DNA from: Gammaproteobacteria bacterium
GTDB taxonomy: Bacteria > Pseudomonadota > Gammaproteobacteria > Granulosicoccales > Granulosicoccaceae
DNA length: 7,064 bases
NCBI GenBank assembly: GCA_003511825.1
Contig: DOIU01000045.1
Span: forward strand, 1-7,064
Reading direction: 5' to 3'
Positions within the stretch are counted from its first letter, which is position 1; each line of letters starts with the position of its first letter. The notes beneath the pieces were generated by a model. The model saw only the letters and a list, made by a program, of their open reading frames with translations, did not search any database and had not been told where the DNA came from. Positions 1 to 6,525 of the stretch are shown piece by piece. The translations under genes and the position numbers were made by a program.

Positions 1-98
1 TGGACTACCCCGACACCCTGGATCGCGCCGAGAACACGGTCTTGACGCCCACGGTCGTCAAAGCCCGCCCTGGGGCCAGGAATTTATCCAATAACTGA
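1..98 (+). CDS. 3' end of an unidentified protein gene (5' truncated by the window edge)
   Basis: The frame beginning at base 3 is open to a TGA at 96-98 and encodes the last 31 residues of a protein, starting DYPDTLDRAENTV and ending ARNLSNN. Almost every codon in this stretch ends in G or C, as in the neighbouring genes. The competing frame (base 2, stopping at 92-94) lacks this pattern, so the base-3 frame is the likely coding one. I do not recognise the family from so short a tail. The stop lies only 15 bases before the rhdA start and in the same frame, so the two genes are probably co-transcribed. Confidence 0.55.
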   Translation, partial: DYPDTLDRAENTVLTPTVVKARPGARNLSNN

Positions 99-113
99 CA
101 GCCTTATTCATTT

Positions 114-941
114 ATGTGTGCACAAGCGTCTGTACCACCTATCGTTCTAGACCCCGCTGACGTCCAGCCTTTACTGACGGAAGCGAACGTTCGCATCGTC
201 GACCTATGCTCGACAGAGACCTACGCGAAGCATCATGTCCCGGGTGCGGTGCACCTCGACTACGCCGAGATCGTCCGCCAGGCGCCACCGGCCAGCGGCT
301 TGATTCCGCACGAAGCAACGCTGCGCCAGATAGTCGGCCGACTCGGCATCAACGCTGACACCCACGTCATCTGCTATGACGAAGAAGGCGGTGGTCACGC
401 CGGGCGGCTGGTCTGGACACTGCACGCCTGCGGCCATCCACGCGCCTCGGTGATAGACGGCGGCATCATCAGCTGGGCCAATGAAGGCTACCCACTCACT
501 CAGGACGTTATCGCCGTCGCCCCCACCGACTACCCGGTCACGATCACCGGCGACAGCCTCATTGAAGCGGACGACATCATCGCGCGTCTTGATGACGAGA
601 CCTTAGATCTGCTGGATGCACGCTCGGTGCAGGAGTTTACCGGTGAGGTCGCCTACTCAGCGCGCCCCGGCCGTATCCCTGGCGCGCGGCATGTTGAATG
701 GACCGACGCGATGGATCAAAGCCGCAATCTGCGCCTGAAACCGCGCGACGCATTGCTCGCCCTGCTGCGCGAGCGAGGCTTCGACCCGGCGCACGAGGTG
801 GCCGTGTACTGCCAGACCCACCATCGCTCGTCGCTATCCTATGTAATGCTGAAGCATCTCGGCTTTGAGCGCGTCCGTGGCTATCACGGCGCCTGGTCAG
901 ACTGGGGCAATCGCACAGACACCCCGGTTGAAACGGGCTAG
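114..941 (+). CDS. rhdA: RhdA-type two-domain rhodanese (thiosulfate sulfurtransferase)
   Basis: This 275-residue protein transfers sulfane sulfur from a donor such as thiosulfate to cyanide or another thiophilic acceptor through a cysteine persulfide, probably in the cytosol (no signal peptide is visible). It has tandem rhodanese domains at about residues 8-130 and 148-265. The C-terminal domain carries the active-site loop CQTHHRSS with the catalytic cysteine at Cys233; this CQTHHRS loop is the hallmark of Azotobacter and Pseudomonas RhdA. The N-terminal domain is the inactive one: the equivalent segment YDEEGGGHAGR has Asp89 and no cysteine. The conserved ending, GYHGAWSDWGNRTDTPVE, also fits RhdA, which is about 271 residues. 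The ATG at 114 has no clear Shine-Dalgarno sequence. It lies 15 bases after the preceding stop, so translation may depend on coupling. The 3' end overlaps the convergent orn gene by four bases. The physiological acceptor cannot be told from sequence. Confidence 0.93.
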   Translation: MCAQASVPPIVLDPADVQPLLTEANVRIVDLCSTETYAKHHVPGAVHLDYAEIVRQAPPASGLIPHEATLRQIVGRLGINADTHVICYDEEGGGHAGRLVWTLHACGHPRASVIDGGIISWANEGYPLTQDVIAVAPTDYPVTITGDSLIEADDIIARLDDETLDLLDARSVQEFTGEVAYSARPGRIPGARHVEWTDAMDQSRNLRLKPRDALLALLRERGFDPAHEVAVYCQTHHRSSLSYVMLKHLGFERVRGYHGAWSDWGNRTDTPVETG

Positions 942-1489
942 ATAGAAAACACCGTCTCGCGGTAGTACGCCAGCTCGGCGATCGAATCGCGGATATCGTC
1001 CAGCGCCAGGTGAATCCCGCGCTTCTTAAAGCCGTCCAAATGCTCGGGCGCCCAACGACGCACCAACTCCTTCACGGAGCTGACGTCCAAATTGCGGTAG
1101 TGAAAATACGCTTCCAGCGTCGGCATCAAGCGCACCATAAAACGCCGATCCTGGCAGATGCTGTTGCCACACATGGGTGAGGCACCCTCGGGCACCCACG
1201 CGGCCAAGAAGTCCTGTGTTTCGCGGGCGGCGGTGGCCTCATCGTAGTCGCTATTACGCACGCGATCGAGCAGTCCAGAATTCGTGTGGTGCTCGGTATT
1301 CCACGCGTCCATCGCACTGAGTAACGCTTCTTCCTGATGAATCGCGATGACAGGCCCTTCCGCCAAAATCTGCAACTGCGCATCCGTCACGATGGTCGCG
1401 ATTTCTAGAATCCGGTCTTGCTGCGGATCGAGCCCGGTCATTTCCAAATCTATCCAGATCAGGTTTTGTGGGTTTGGCTGTGTGTCCAT
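938..1489 (-). CDS. orn: Oligoribonuclease (DEDDh 3'-5' exoribonuclease)
   Basis: Orn degrades 2- to 5-mer RNAs, above all dinucleotides including the c-di-GMP breakdown product pGpG, to mononucleotides in the cytosol. The 183-residue product matches E. coli Orn (181 residues) along its length. The DEDDh residues are present: Asp14 and Glu16 in IWIDLEMTGLD, Asp114 in GNSICQDRRF, and His160 and Asp165 in HLALDDIRDS. The family signatures AYFHYRNLDVSS and AELAYYRE are also present. The frame is open 15 codons further upstream to 1534. I chose the ATG at 1489 because CAGGA lies 7 bases before it and because the protein then begins, like E. coli Orn, with a short tail before NLIWIDLEMTG. The gene diverges from aceK and converges on rhdA. 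In E. coli and Pseudomonas orn lies next to rsgA; here aceK and phhB separate them. Confidence 0.96.
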   Translation of the reverse strand: MDTQPNPQNLIWIDLEMTGLDPQQDRILEIATIVTDAQLQILAEGPVIAIHQEEALLSAMDAWNTEHHTNSGLLDRVRNSDYDEATAARETQDFLAAWVPEGASPMCGNSICQDRRFMVRLMPTLEAYFHYRNLDVSSVKELVRRWAPEHLDGFKKRGIHLALDDIRDSIAELAYYRETVFSI

Positions 1490-1576
1490 GAAGGTATCCT
1501 GTTTAACTGCAGCAGGAGTATAATGCATGCACACAGCCCACGCTGAAAAAACCTATCACAACGCGGGAAGCCCGGT
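1490..1576. promoter_or_regulatory. Divergent orn/aceK promoter region
   Basis: The 87 bases between the two divergent starts must hold promoters for both genes. On the plus strand there is a perfect TATAAT at 1519-1524, placing a start near 1531 and leaving an aceK leader of roughly 45 bases. On the minus strand the overlapping bases 1522-1517 read TATACT, a good -10 box for orn with a leader of about 20 bases. Neither has a convincing TTGACA-like -35 at 16-18 bases, so one or both may rely on an activator or be weak. The two -10 boxes share bases, so polymerase could probably occupy only one at a time. This is motif-based inference with no mapped start site. Confidence 0.4.
1497..1501 (-). 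promoter_or_regulatory. Ribosome binding site of orn
   Basis: On the minus strand CAGGA occurs seven bases upstream of the ATG at 1489. It supports this start over the in-frame start at 1534, which would add 15 residues absent from known Orn proteins. Confidence 0.65.
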
Positions 1577-3412
1577 ATGCAACCAGTCACTGATGGCGAT
1601 GAGGAAGCCGGCGGCGAAGACTCGGCCCTGGTTCGCCAAGTCGCGCAGACCATACTCAACGGCTTTAATAAACACTACCGCTTGTTTTTAGCCATCACGC
1701 GCGAGGCCAAAACCTACTTTGAACACCGCGTTTGGCAAGCCACGCGGCACGCCTCGCAAAAGCGCATCCTGTTCTACACCCAGCGCGTGGCTGAAGCGCG
1801 CGCCATCTTGCGTGACACCTACGCCCTCGCCGAATTCAACGATGCCACCTGGCGCGCCATCAAGCTGCGCTACATCACGCTGCTCTATGAGCACCGGCAG
1901 CCCGAGCTCGCCGAGTCATTTTACAACTCTGTGTTCACCTCACTGTACGATCGGCGTTACTACAATAACCAGAATATTTTCGTCCGTCCGGGCCTATCGA
2001 CCGAATACCTCGACGATGGCGATGCGACCTATCACAGCTTCTATCCCGCACGCGACGGCTTGACCAACAGCGTGCGGCGCATGCTGCAGTCCTACCGCTT
2101 TGCCGCGCCTTACCACGATCTGGAGCGCGACGCCGAGCGCATCACCGCGCAAGTGCGCGAACACTTCGGCAACTTGGGCGAGCTGTCGCCCAACTTCCAG
2201 GTTCACACGCTGACCGCGCTGTTCTACCGCAATAAAGCGGCCTACATCATTGGTCGCGCCAACAACGACGCCGATATCATCCCGTTCGCCATCGCGCTCA
2301 TGAACAATGGCTGGGGCGGGGTTTACGTCGATGCCCTGCTGATTGACAGCGACGACATCGCCAATATTTTCAGCTTCGCGCGCGCCTACTTTATGGTAGA
2401 CACTGAAACCCCCTCTGCCGTGGTGCGCTTTTTACTGCGCATGCTGCCAACCAAAACGGCGGCCGACATCTACACCGCCATCGGGCTACAAAAACAGGGT
2501 AAAACCGAGTTCTATCGGGATTTTTTGCACCACCTGCGCAACTCAAGCGATCTGCTGGAAATCGCGCCGGGCACCAAGGGCATGGTGATGAGCGTGTTTA
2601 CACTGCCGTCGTACCCGTTTGTGTTCAAGGTGATCAACGACCGTTTCGCGCCCCCCAAAAAAGTCACCCGCAGCATCGTCAAAGAGAAATACCAACTGGT
2701 TAAAATGCACGACCGCGTCGGCCGTATGGCCGACACACTAGAATTCTCTTACGCGGCCTTTCCGCGCGAGCGTTTTTCGGCTGATTTATTGGCCGAGCTG
2801 GAGCGCAGCATTGCCAAATCCCTCGACTATGAAGACGATATGGTCGTGATTCGGCATATGTACATTGAACGTCGCCTGGAACCACTCAACATCTACCTGG
2901 AGAAACACAGCGACGCCGAAAGCCAAGCGGCCATGGTGGACTACGGGCGCACGGTAAAAGATTTGGCGGCTGCCAATATCTTCCCCGGCGATCTGTTGCT
3001 CAAGAACTTTGGCGTCACCCGTCATGGCCGAGTTATCTTTTACGATTACGACGAAATCGAGTTGATGACGGACTGCCGCTTCCGAAAAATCCCGCCACCG
3101 CGCTTCCCCGAAGACGAGATGTCACTCGAGCCCTGGTACTCCATTGGCGACGCCGATGTGTTTCCCGAAGAGTTCCCACGGTTTATACTGCATGACAGTC
3201 GCGTCAAGGCCGTGTTCAGCCAGCATCACAGCGAGCTGTTTGATCCCGCCTACTGGCAATCGGTGCAAGCACAAGTCAGCGCCGGCGCCTATCAGAATGT
3301 GTTCCCGTATGCGCGCCGCAAACGGTTTAAACACATCTTCGGACGCGAGACGCGTGCGCGCACAGACGCCCACAACAGCGAGACCCCCAATAGGCACGAG
3401 GACGATGACTGA
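1577..3412 (+). CDS. aceK: Isocitrate dehydrogenase kinase/phosphatase AceK
   Basis: AceK is a bifunctional cytosolic enzyme that phosphorylates and dephosphorylates isocitrate dehydrogenase on its active-site serine, diverting isocitrate to the glyoxylate bypass when phosphorylated. The 611-residue product aligns by eye with E. coli AceK (578) at a steady offset of +15. This places the ATP-binding lysine at Lys351 (VFKVINDRFAPP), the phosphatase aspartate at Asp386 (DRVGRMADTLEF), the catalytic aspartate at Asp472 (NIFPGDLLLKNFG) and the metal-binding aspartate at Asp490 (FYDYDE). The signatures RNKAAY (218-223) and PPPRFPEDE (506-514) are also kept. The extra length is an acidic N-terminal tail of about 15 residues and a polar C-terminal tail after RRKRF ending HEDDD. 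The ATG at 1577 has only a modest GGAAG six bases upstream, and a stop at 1544-1546 rules out an earlier start. No aceA or aceB lies beside it; the substrate gene icd lies 1.5 kb downstream. Confidence 0.97.
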   Translation: MQPVTDGDEEAGGEDSALVRQVAQTILNGFNKHYRLFLAITREAKTYFEHRVWQATRHASQKRILFYTQRVAEARAILRDTYALAEFNDATWRAIKLRYITLLYEHRQPELAESFYNSVFTSLYDRRYYNNQNIFVRPGLSTEYLDDGDATYHSFYPARDGLTNSVRRMLQSYRFAAPYHDLERDAERITAQVREHFGNLGELSPNFQVHTLTALFYRNKAAYIIGRANNDADIIPFAIALMNNGWGGVYVDALLIDSDDIANIFSFARAYFMVDTETPSAVVRFLLRMLPTKTAADIYTAIGLQKQGKTEFYRDFLHHLRNSSDLLEIAPGTKGMVMSVFTLPSYPFVFKVINDRFAPPKKVTRSIVKEKYQLVKMHDRVGRMADTLEFSYAAFPRERFSADLLAELERSIAKSLDYEDDMVVIRHMYIERRLEPLNIYLEKHSDAESQAAMVDYGRTVKDLAAANIFPGDLLLKNFGVTRHGRVIFYDYDEIELMTDCRFRKIPPPRFPEDEMSLEPWYSIGDADVFPEEFPRFILHDSRVKAVFSQHHSELFDPAYWQSVQAQVSAGAYQNVFPYARRKRFKHIFGRETRARTDAHNSETPNRHEDDD

Positions 3413-3455
3413 CACACGCAATCACTGCAACACACCCGCGAGCACGGACGCGTAA
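3405..3455 (+). CDS. Possible 16-codon ORF bridging aceK and phhB
   Basis: An ATG at 3405 overlaps the last codons of aceK (ATGACTGA, where the TGA is the aceK stop). It opens a 16-residue frame, MTDTRNHCNTPASTDA, that ends at TAA 3453-3455, six bases before the phhB ATG and in the same frame as phhB. GAGG sits only three bases upstream, which is close for a ribosome site. The ORF could hand ribosomes from aceK to phhB, which has no clear ribosome site of its own. It could also be a relic of a longer phhB N-terminus, or chance. No homology supports it. Confidence 0.2.
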   Translation: MTDTRNHCNTPASTDA

Positions 3456-3461
3456 GCACCG

Positions 3462-3803
3462 ATGGACAAGCAACCACTGCACGAATCACAATGCCTGCCT
3501 TTCTCAGAGGTCAAGCCACTGACTGAGGCCGATGCCTCTGCGTTGCATCAGCACTTGCACACGGACTGGCACATCGACGACCACACGCTCGGGCGGACTT
3601 TCCGCTTCAGCAACTACCACGAAACCATGGCCTTCGCCAACGCCGTTGCCTATATCGCCCATGCACAAGATCACCACCCGGACATGGTGGTTCGCTACCG
3701 CGAATGCCGCATTGATTACACCACCCACGCCGTCAACGCCCTCACCCGCAATGACTTCATCTGCGCAGCCCGTATAGATCGACTGTCTCTTGAAAACCAC
3801 TGA
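3462..3803 (+). CDS. phhB: Pterin-4a-carbinolamine dehydratase
   Basis: This enzyme dehydrates 4a-hydroxytetrahydropterin to quinonoid dihydropterin, recycling the cofactor after aromatic amino acid hydroxylation; in Pseudomonas PhhB partners phenylalanine hydroxylase PhhA. The 113-residue length is typical. The family pattern is complete: His67, then His71-His72-Pro73, Tyr79, His89 and Asp98, with the spacings expected for PCD/DCoH proteins. His71, His72 and His89 correspond to the catalytic histidines. The segments AFANAVAYIA and TRNDFICAARID are also characteristic. The ATG at 3462 has no good Shine-Dalgarno sequence, so the gene may depend on coupling to aceK or to the small ORF before it. 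Its last 14 bases overlap rsgA. No phhA or other pterin-dependent hydroxylase is in the window, so its partner is unknown; a role outside phenylalanine catabolism is possible. Confidence 0.93.
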   Translation: MDKQPLHESQCLPFSEVKPLTEADASALHQHLHTDWHIDDHTLGRTFRFSNYHETMAFANAVAYIAHAQDHHPDMVVRYRECRIDYTTHAVNALTRNDFICAARIDRLSLENH

Positions 3804-4701
3804 AAACCCGACCGGCCGCGTGATTGCCAACCACGGTGCGCGCCTGTTGGTGCGCGACGCTGAAGGACACATACACCGTTGCGTGGCCTTAAAGAAGCTC
3901 GGCTTGGTGGTCACAGGCGATGCCGTCGAGTGGCAGCCACAAGCGAGTGGCGATGCCCGCGTAACACAACTCCTGCCCCGACAATCCTTACTGCAACGCC
4001 CCGATCGACGCGGAAAACTCAAGCCCGTTGCCGCCAACCTGACCCGCTTGGTCATTGTCTCTGCACCCGAGCCCGGCATTGACACCTTGCTGATTGATCA
4101 ATACATCGCCGCCGCAGAACACGCCAATATCGAGGCGCTCATCGCCGTGAATAAGCATGACCTGCTCGACGCGGCGCAGCAAGACGACGTCGATGCCCTG
4201 CTTAATGTTTACCGCAGCATCGGCTACGAGACTCAGTGTGTCAGCGCCCGGTCGACAAGCGCCTTGGCGCCTCTCGCAGACACATTGAGCAACCACATCT
4301 CCATCCTGGTGGGTCAGTCGGGCGTCGGCAAGTCATCCATCGTGCAACAGCTCTTTCCCGACCTGGACATCCAGATAGGCGCGCTCTCAGCCGCCAGCGG
4401 CAGCGGCGCCCACACCACCACCGTCACCAGCTGGTATGACCTGCCCAGCGGCGGCGCGTTGATCGACTCGCCCGGTGTACGTCAATTCGCGATCGATTAT
4501 CTGGGCCCTGCGGAGCTTGCCGTTGGCTTTCGCGAAATCCGCGAGACCGCCGTGGGCTGCCGCTTCAACAACTGTACCCATCTGCACGAACCCAACTGCG
4601 CCGTGCGCGCAGCCGTTGACGCAAAGCACATTTCTGCAGAGCGCTACGCCAACTACTGCAAGCTGATGAGAGAACTCAATCCCGCACACCCCTCATCCTG
4701 A
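3790..4701 (+). CDS. rsgA: Ribosome small subunit-dependent GTPase RsgA (YjeQ), short N-terminus
   Basis: RsgA is a circularly permuted GTPase that checks late 30S subunit maturation. The 303-residue product has an N-terminal OB-like region (about 8-65). The permuted G motifs follow: G4 NKHD (121-124), G5 SAR (152-154), G1 GQSGVGKS (175-182), the G2-region HTTT (208-211) and G3 DSPG (226-229). A zinc-binding set follows at Cys257, Cys262, His264 and Cys270. The only start upstream of the OB region is TTG at 3790, inside the end of phhB; a stop at 3775-3777 prevents any longer product, and GTG at 3820 would shorten it further. No Shine-Dalgarno sequence is visible, so the 14-base overlap suggests coupling to phhB. 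Compared with E. coli and Pseudomonas RsgA it lacks the basic N-terminal extension of about 35 residues. That extension contributes to 30S binding, so subunit contact may differ here. Confidence 0.95.
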   Translation: MKTTENPTGRVIANHGARLLVRDAEGHIHRCVALKKLGLVVTGDAVEWQPQASGDARVTQLLPRQSLLQRPDRRGKLKPVAANLTRLVIVSAPEPGIDTLLIDQYIAAAEHANIEALIAVNKHDLLDAAQQDDVDALLNVYRSIGYETQCVSARSTSALAPLADTLSNHISILVGQSGVGKSSIVQQLFPDLDIQIGALSAASGSGAHTTTVTSWYDLPSGGALIDSPGVRQFAIDYLGPAELAVGFREIRETAVGCRFNNCTHLHEPNCAVRAAVDAKHISAERYANYCKLMRELNPAHPSS

Positions 4702-4922
4702 ACACAAGCGCTTACATCAGCACGTCGATGGATTTGTCATATTCAGCGTGCACAATGCGCGTCGTGGGTGTATTCTTAAAACGGTCGCGTAAAACTGTGG
4801 CATGCGTTATTACAAGTCGTTCCCAAACTCATAAATCTGCAACGCGGTGCCAATAGAGCACCCGGCAGACGCGAACCAGGCTGCCTACCCCACACGTCAC
4901 CCATTGATGAAGCGGAGGCTAT
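4702..4922. other. rsgA-icd intergenic region, probable icd leader and promoter
   Basis: This 221-base gap has no credible gene. No intrinsic terminator follows rsgA, so some read-through into icd is possible. Candidate promoter elements are weak. The best is TGCACA (4749-4754), a 16-base spacer, then TATTCT (4771-4776), which would leave an icd leader of roughly 140 bases. TTACAA (4810-4815) with AT-rich sequence near 4830-4838 is an alternative. A gap this long before a major TCA-cycle gene suggests that icd has its own promoter and possibly regulator sites, but I recognise no operator. Confidence 0.4.
4914..4918 (+). promoter_or_regulatory. Ribosome binding site of icd
   Basis: GGAGG lies four bases before the ATG at 4923. 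It is the strongest Shine-Dalgarno sequence in the window, fits a highly expressed gene, and fixes the icd start. Confidence 0.8.
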
Positions 4923-6170
4923 ATGGCTTATCAACACATAAACATACCCAGTGACGGCGACAAGATCAGCGTTGCCGACGGTAAACTCCTTGTCCCTGAC
5001 CACCCCATTGTCGGCTATATCGAAGGCGACGGCATCGGACCAGACATCACCCGCGCATGTTTGCAAGTCTGGAATGCTGCCGTGGAAAAAGCCTACCAAG
5101 GCACGCGTCAAATCGCCTGGTGCGAACTGTATATGGGTGAAAAAGCCGCCGGCCTCTACGATGGCAATTACTTCCCGAGCGAAACCCTCACGGCGCTCAA
5201 GGAGCTGATTGTCTCGATCAAAGGCCCGCTGACCACACCCGTCGGCGGCGGTTTTCGTTCACTCAATGTCTCCATCCGCCAGGAGCTTGACCTCTACGCC
5301 TGTGTGCGTCCCGTACGTTATTACAATGGCGTGCCCTCACCCTTAAAAAAACCCGAAGAAGTCGACGTCGTCATCTTCCGAGAGAACACCGAAGACGTCT
5401 ACAGCGGCATTGAATACGAAGCCGGCACGGAAGAAAACGCCAAACTCGCCAAATTCCTGCGCGAAGAAATGGGCGCCACCTTCTTTGAAGGCGCCGGTAT
5501 CGGCATCAAACCCATCAGCGCCTTCGGCACCAAACGCCTCGTGCGCAAAGCCATCCAATACGCCATCGACCACAATCGCAAGAGCGTCACCCTGGTGCAC
5601 AAAGGCAATATCCAGAAATTCACCGAAGGCGCGTTCATGAAATGGGGCTACGAAGTCGCCGAAGAAGAATTCCCCGAACACACCCTCACAGAAGCCGAGC
5701 TCTGGGACACCCACAACGGCGAAGTCCCCGAAGGCAAAATCGTCATTAAAGACCGCATCGCCGACATCAGCTTCCAGCTACTGCAACTCCGCCCCGCTGA
5801 ATTCGACGTCCTCGCCACCTCCAACCTCAACGGCGACTACCTCTCCGACGCCACCGCAGCCGAAGTCGGCGGCATCGGCATCGCCCCCGGCGCCAACATC
5901 GCCGACCACGTCGCCGTGTTTGAAGCCACCCACGGCACCGCCCCCAAATACGCCAACCTCGACAAAGTCAACCCCAGCTCCTTACTGTTCTCGGGCGTGA
6001 TGATGCTGGAATACATGGGCTGGACCGAAGCCGCCGAACTGATCAACAACGCCTTTGAACGCGTTATCGCCGACAAAACCGTCACCTACGACTTCGCCCG
6101 CCTGATGGACGGCGCCACCGAAATCTCCACCAGCGAATTCGCGAATTGTTTGGTGGAGAAGATGGGGTGA
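4923..6170 (+). CDS. icd: NADP-dependent isocitrate dehydrogenase (E. coli type)
   Basis: This enzyme oxidatively decarboxylates isocitrate to 2-oxoglutarate with NADP+ and acts as a cytosolic homodimer in the TCA cycle. The 415 residues match E. coli Icd (416) almost without gaps. Substrate residues Thr105, Ser113, Asn115, Arg119, Arg129, Arg153 and Tyr160 keep their E. coli numbers. Lys227, Asp281, Asp305 and Asp309 correspond to E. coli Lys230, Asp283, Asp307 and Asp311. The NADP-specificity set is present as Lys342, Tyr343, Val349, Tyr389 and Arg393. Ser113 in FRSLNV is the residue that AceK phosphorylates, and aceK lies upstream in this window. GGAGG supports the start, and a strong intrinsic terminator lies 70 bases after the stop. 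Codons in the second half end overwhelmingly in C, as expected of a highly expressed gene. Confidence 0.98.
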   Translation: MAYQHINIPSDGDKISVADGKLLVPDHPIVGYIEGDGIGPDITRACLQVWNAAVEKAYQGTRQIAWCELYMGEKAAGLYDGNYFPSETLTALKELIVSIKGPLTTPVGGGFRSLNVSIRQELDLYACVRPVRYYNGVPSPLKKPEEVDVVIFRENTEDVYSGIEYEAGTEENAKLAKFLREEMGATFFEGAGIGIKPISAFGTKRLVRKAIQYAIDHNRKSVTLVHKGNIQKFTEGAFMKWGYEVAEEEFPEHTLTEAELWDTHNGEVPEGKIVIKDRIADISFQLLQLRPAEFDVLATSNLNGDYLSDATAAEVGGIGIAPGANIADHVAVFEATHGTAPKYANLDKVNPSSLLFSGVMMLEYMGWTEAAELINNAFERVIADKTVTYDFARLMDGATEISTSEFANCLVEKMG

Positions 6171-6239
6171 GCGGGTGTGGGTGTAATTGCTGAAGGAACG
6201 CCTGAGCCTGGAAACTGTTTTTTTGACCGGCTAGGGCTT

Positions 6240-6279
6240 AAACGCAACTGTGGCAATTAAAACACAGTTGCGTTTTTTT
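6240..6279 (+). terminator. Intrinsic terminator of icd
   Basis: A perfect 13-bp inverted repeat pairs AAACGCAACTGTG (6240-6252) with CACAGTTGCGTTT (6263-6275) around a 10-base loop. The T run covers 6273-6279. It lies 70 bases after the icd stop and points rightward. On the opposite strand only three Ts follow the stem, so it should work mainly on plus-strand transcripts. Confidence 0.9.
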
Positions 6280-6525
6280 ATATTTAGGTACTGCCGTCTC
6301 TCTCGTTGATTTTCTGATCCGTACCCCGCCACGTGTCAATGCGAGCAACATGAGCACTCCCCACGCCTCAATCACCTTTTTTAGAAGGATAAACGCCCGC
6401 TCATTTATCTGAGACCATCTTATCAAGCCATGATTTGCAGCAGATTTCTCAGTACGAATGCTCCTTATTTATAGAACATTGACGCGCCTCACAGATATAA
6501 AAAACGATTCAATCAAGTACAAAAA

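Noticed and set aside
938..1534. Longer orn start giving 198 residues
   Set aside because: The extra 15 residues are absent from known Orn, would cover the promoter hexamers, and lack the CAGGA that precedes the ATG at 1489.
3504..4085. Minus-strand 193-codon open frame
   Set aside because: It lies antisense across phhB and rsgA, both firmly identified, and its composition is that of a shadow frame in GC-rich DNA.
4755..4856. 33-codon ORF in the rsgA-icd gap, possible leader peptide
   Set aside because: No ribosome site precedes the ATG, the peptide has no attenuator-like run of one amino acid, and no alternative hairpins or T run follow.
5343..5714. Minus-strand 123-codon open frame opposite icd
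   Set aside because: Its Phe- and Gly-rich sequence is the complement of icd's GAA- and GCC-rich codons; it shows no family features.
6191..6224. Seven-T run after icd as an extra terminator
   Set aside because: No stable stem precedes the T run at 6218-6224; the perfect 13-bp hairpin just downstream explains termination.
6334..6339. Minus-strand TTGACA as a promoter
   Set aside because: No acceptable -10 box occurs at 16-18 bases and no supported leftward gene follows.
6238..6426. Minus-strand 62-codon open frame after icd
   Set aside because: It needs a TTG start, has no good ribosome site, and its last codons run through the icd terminator stem.
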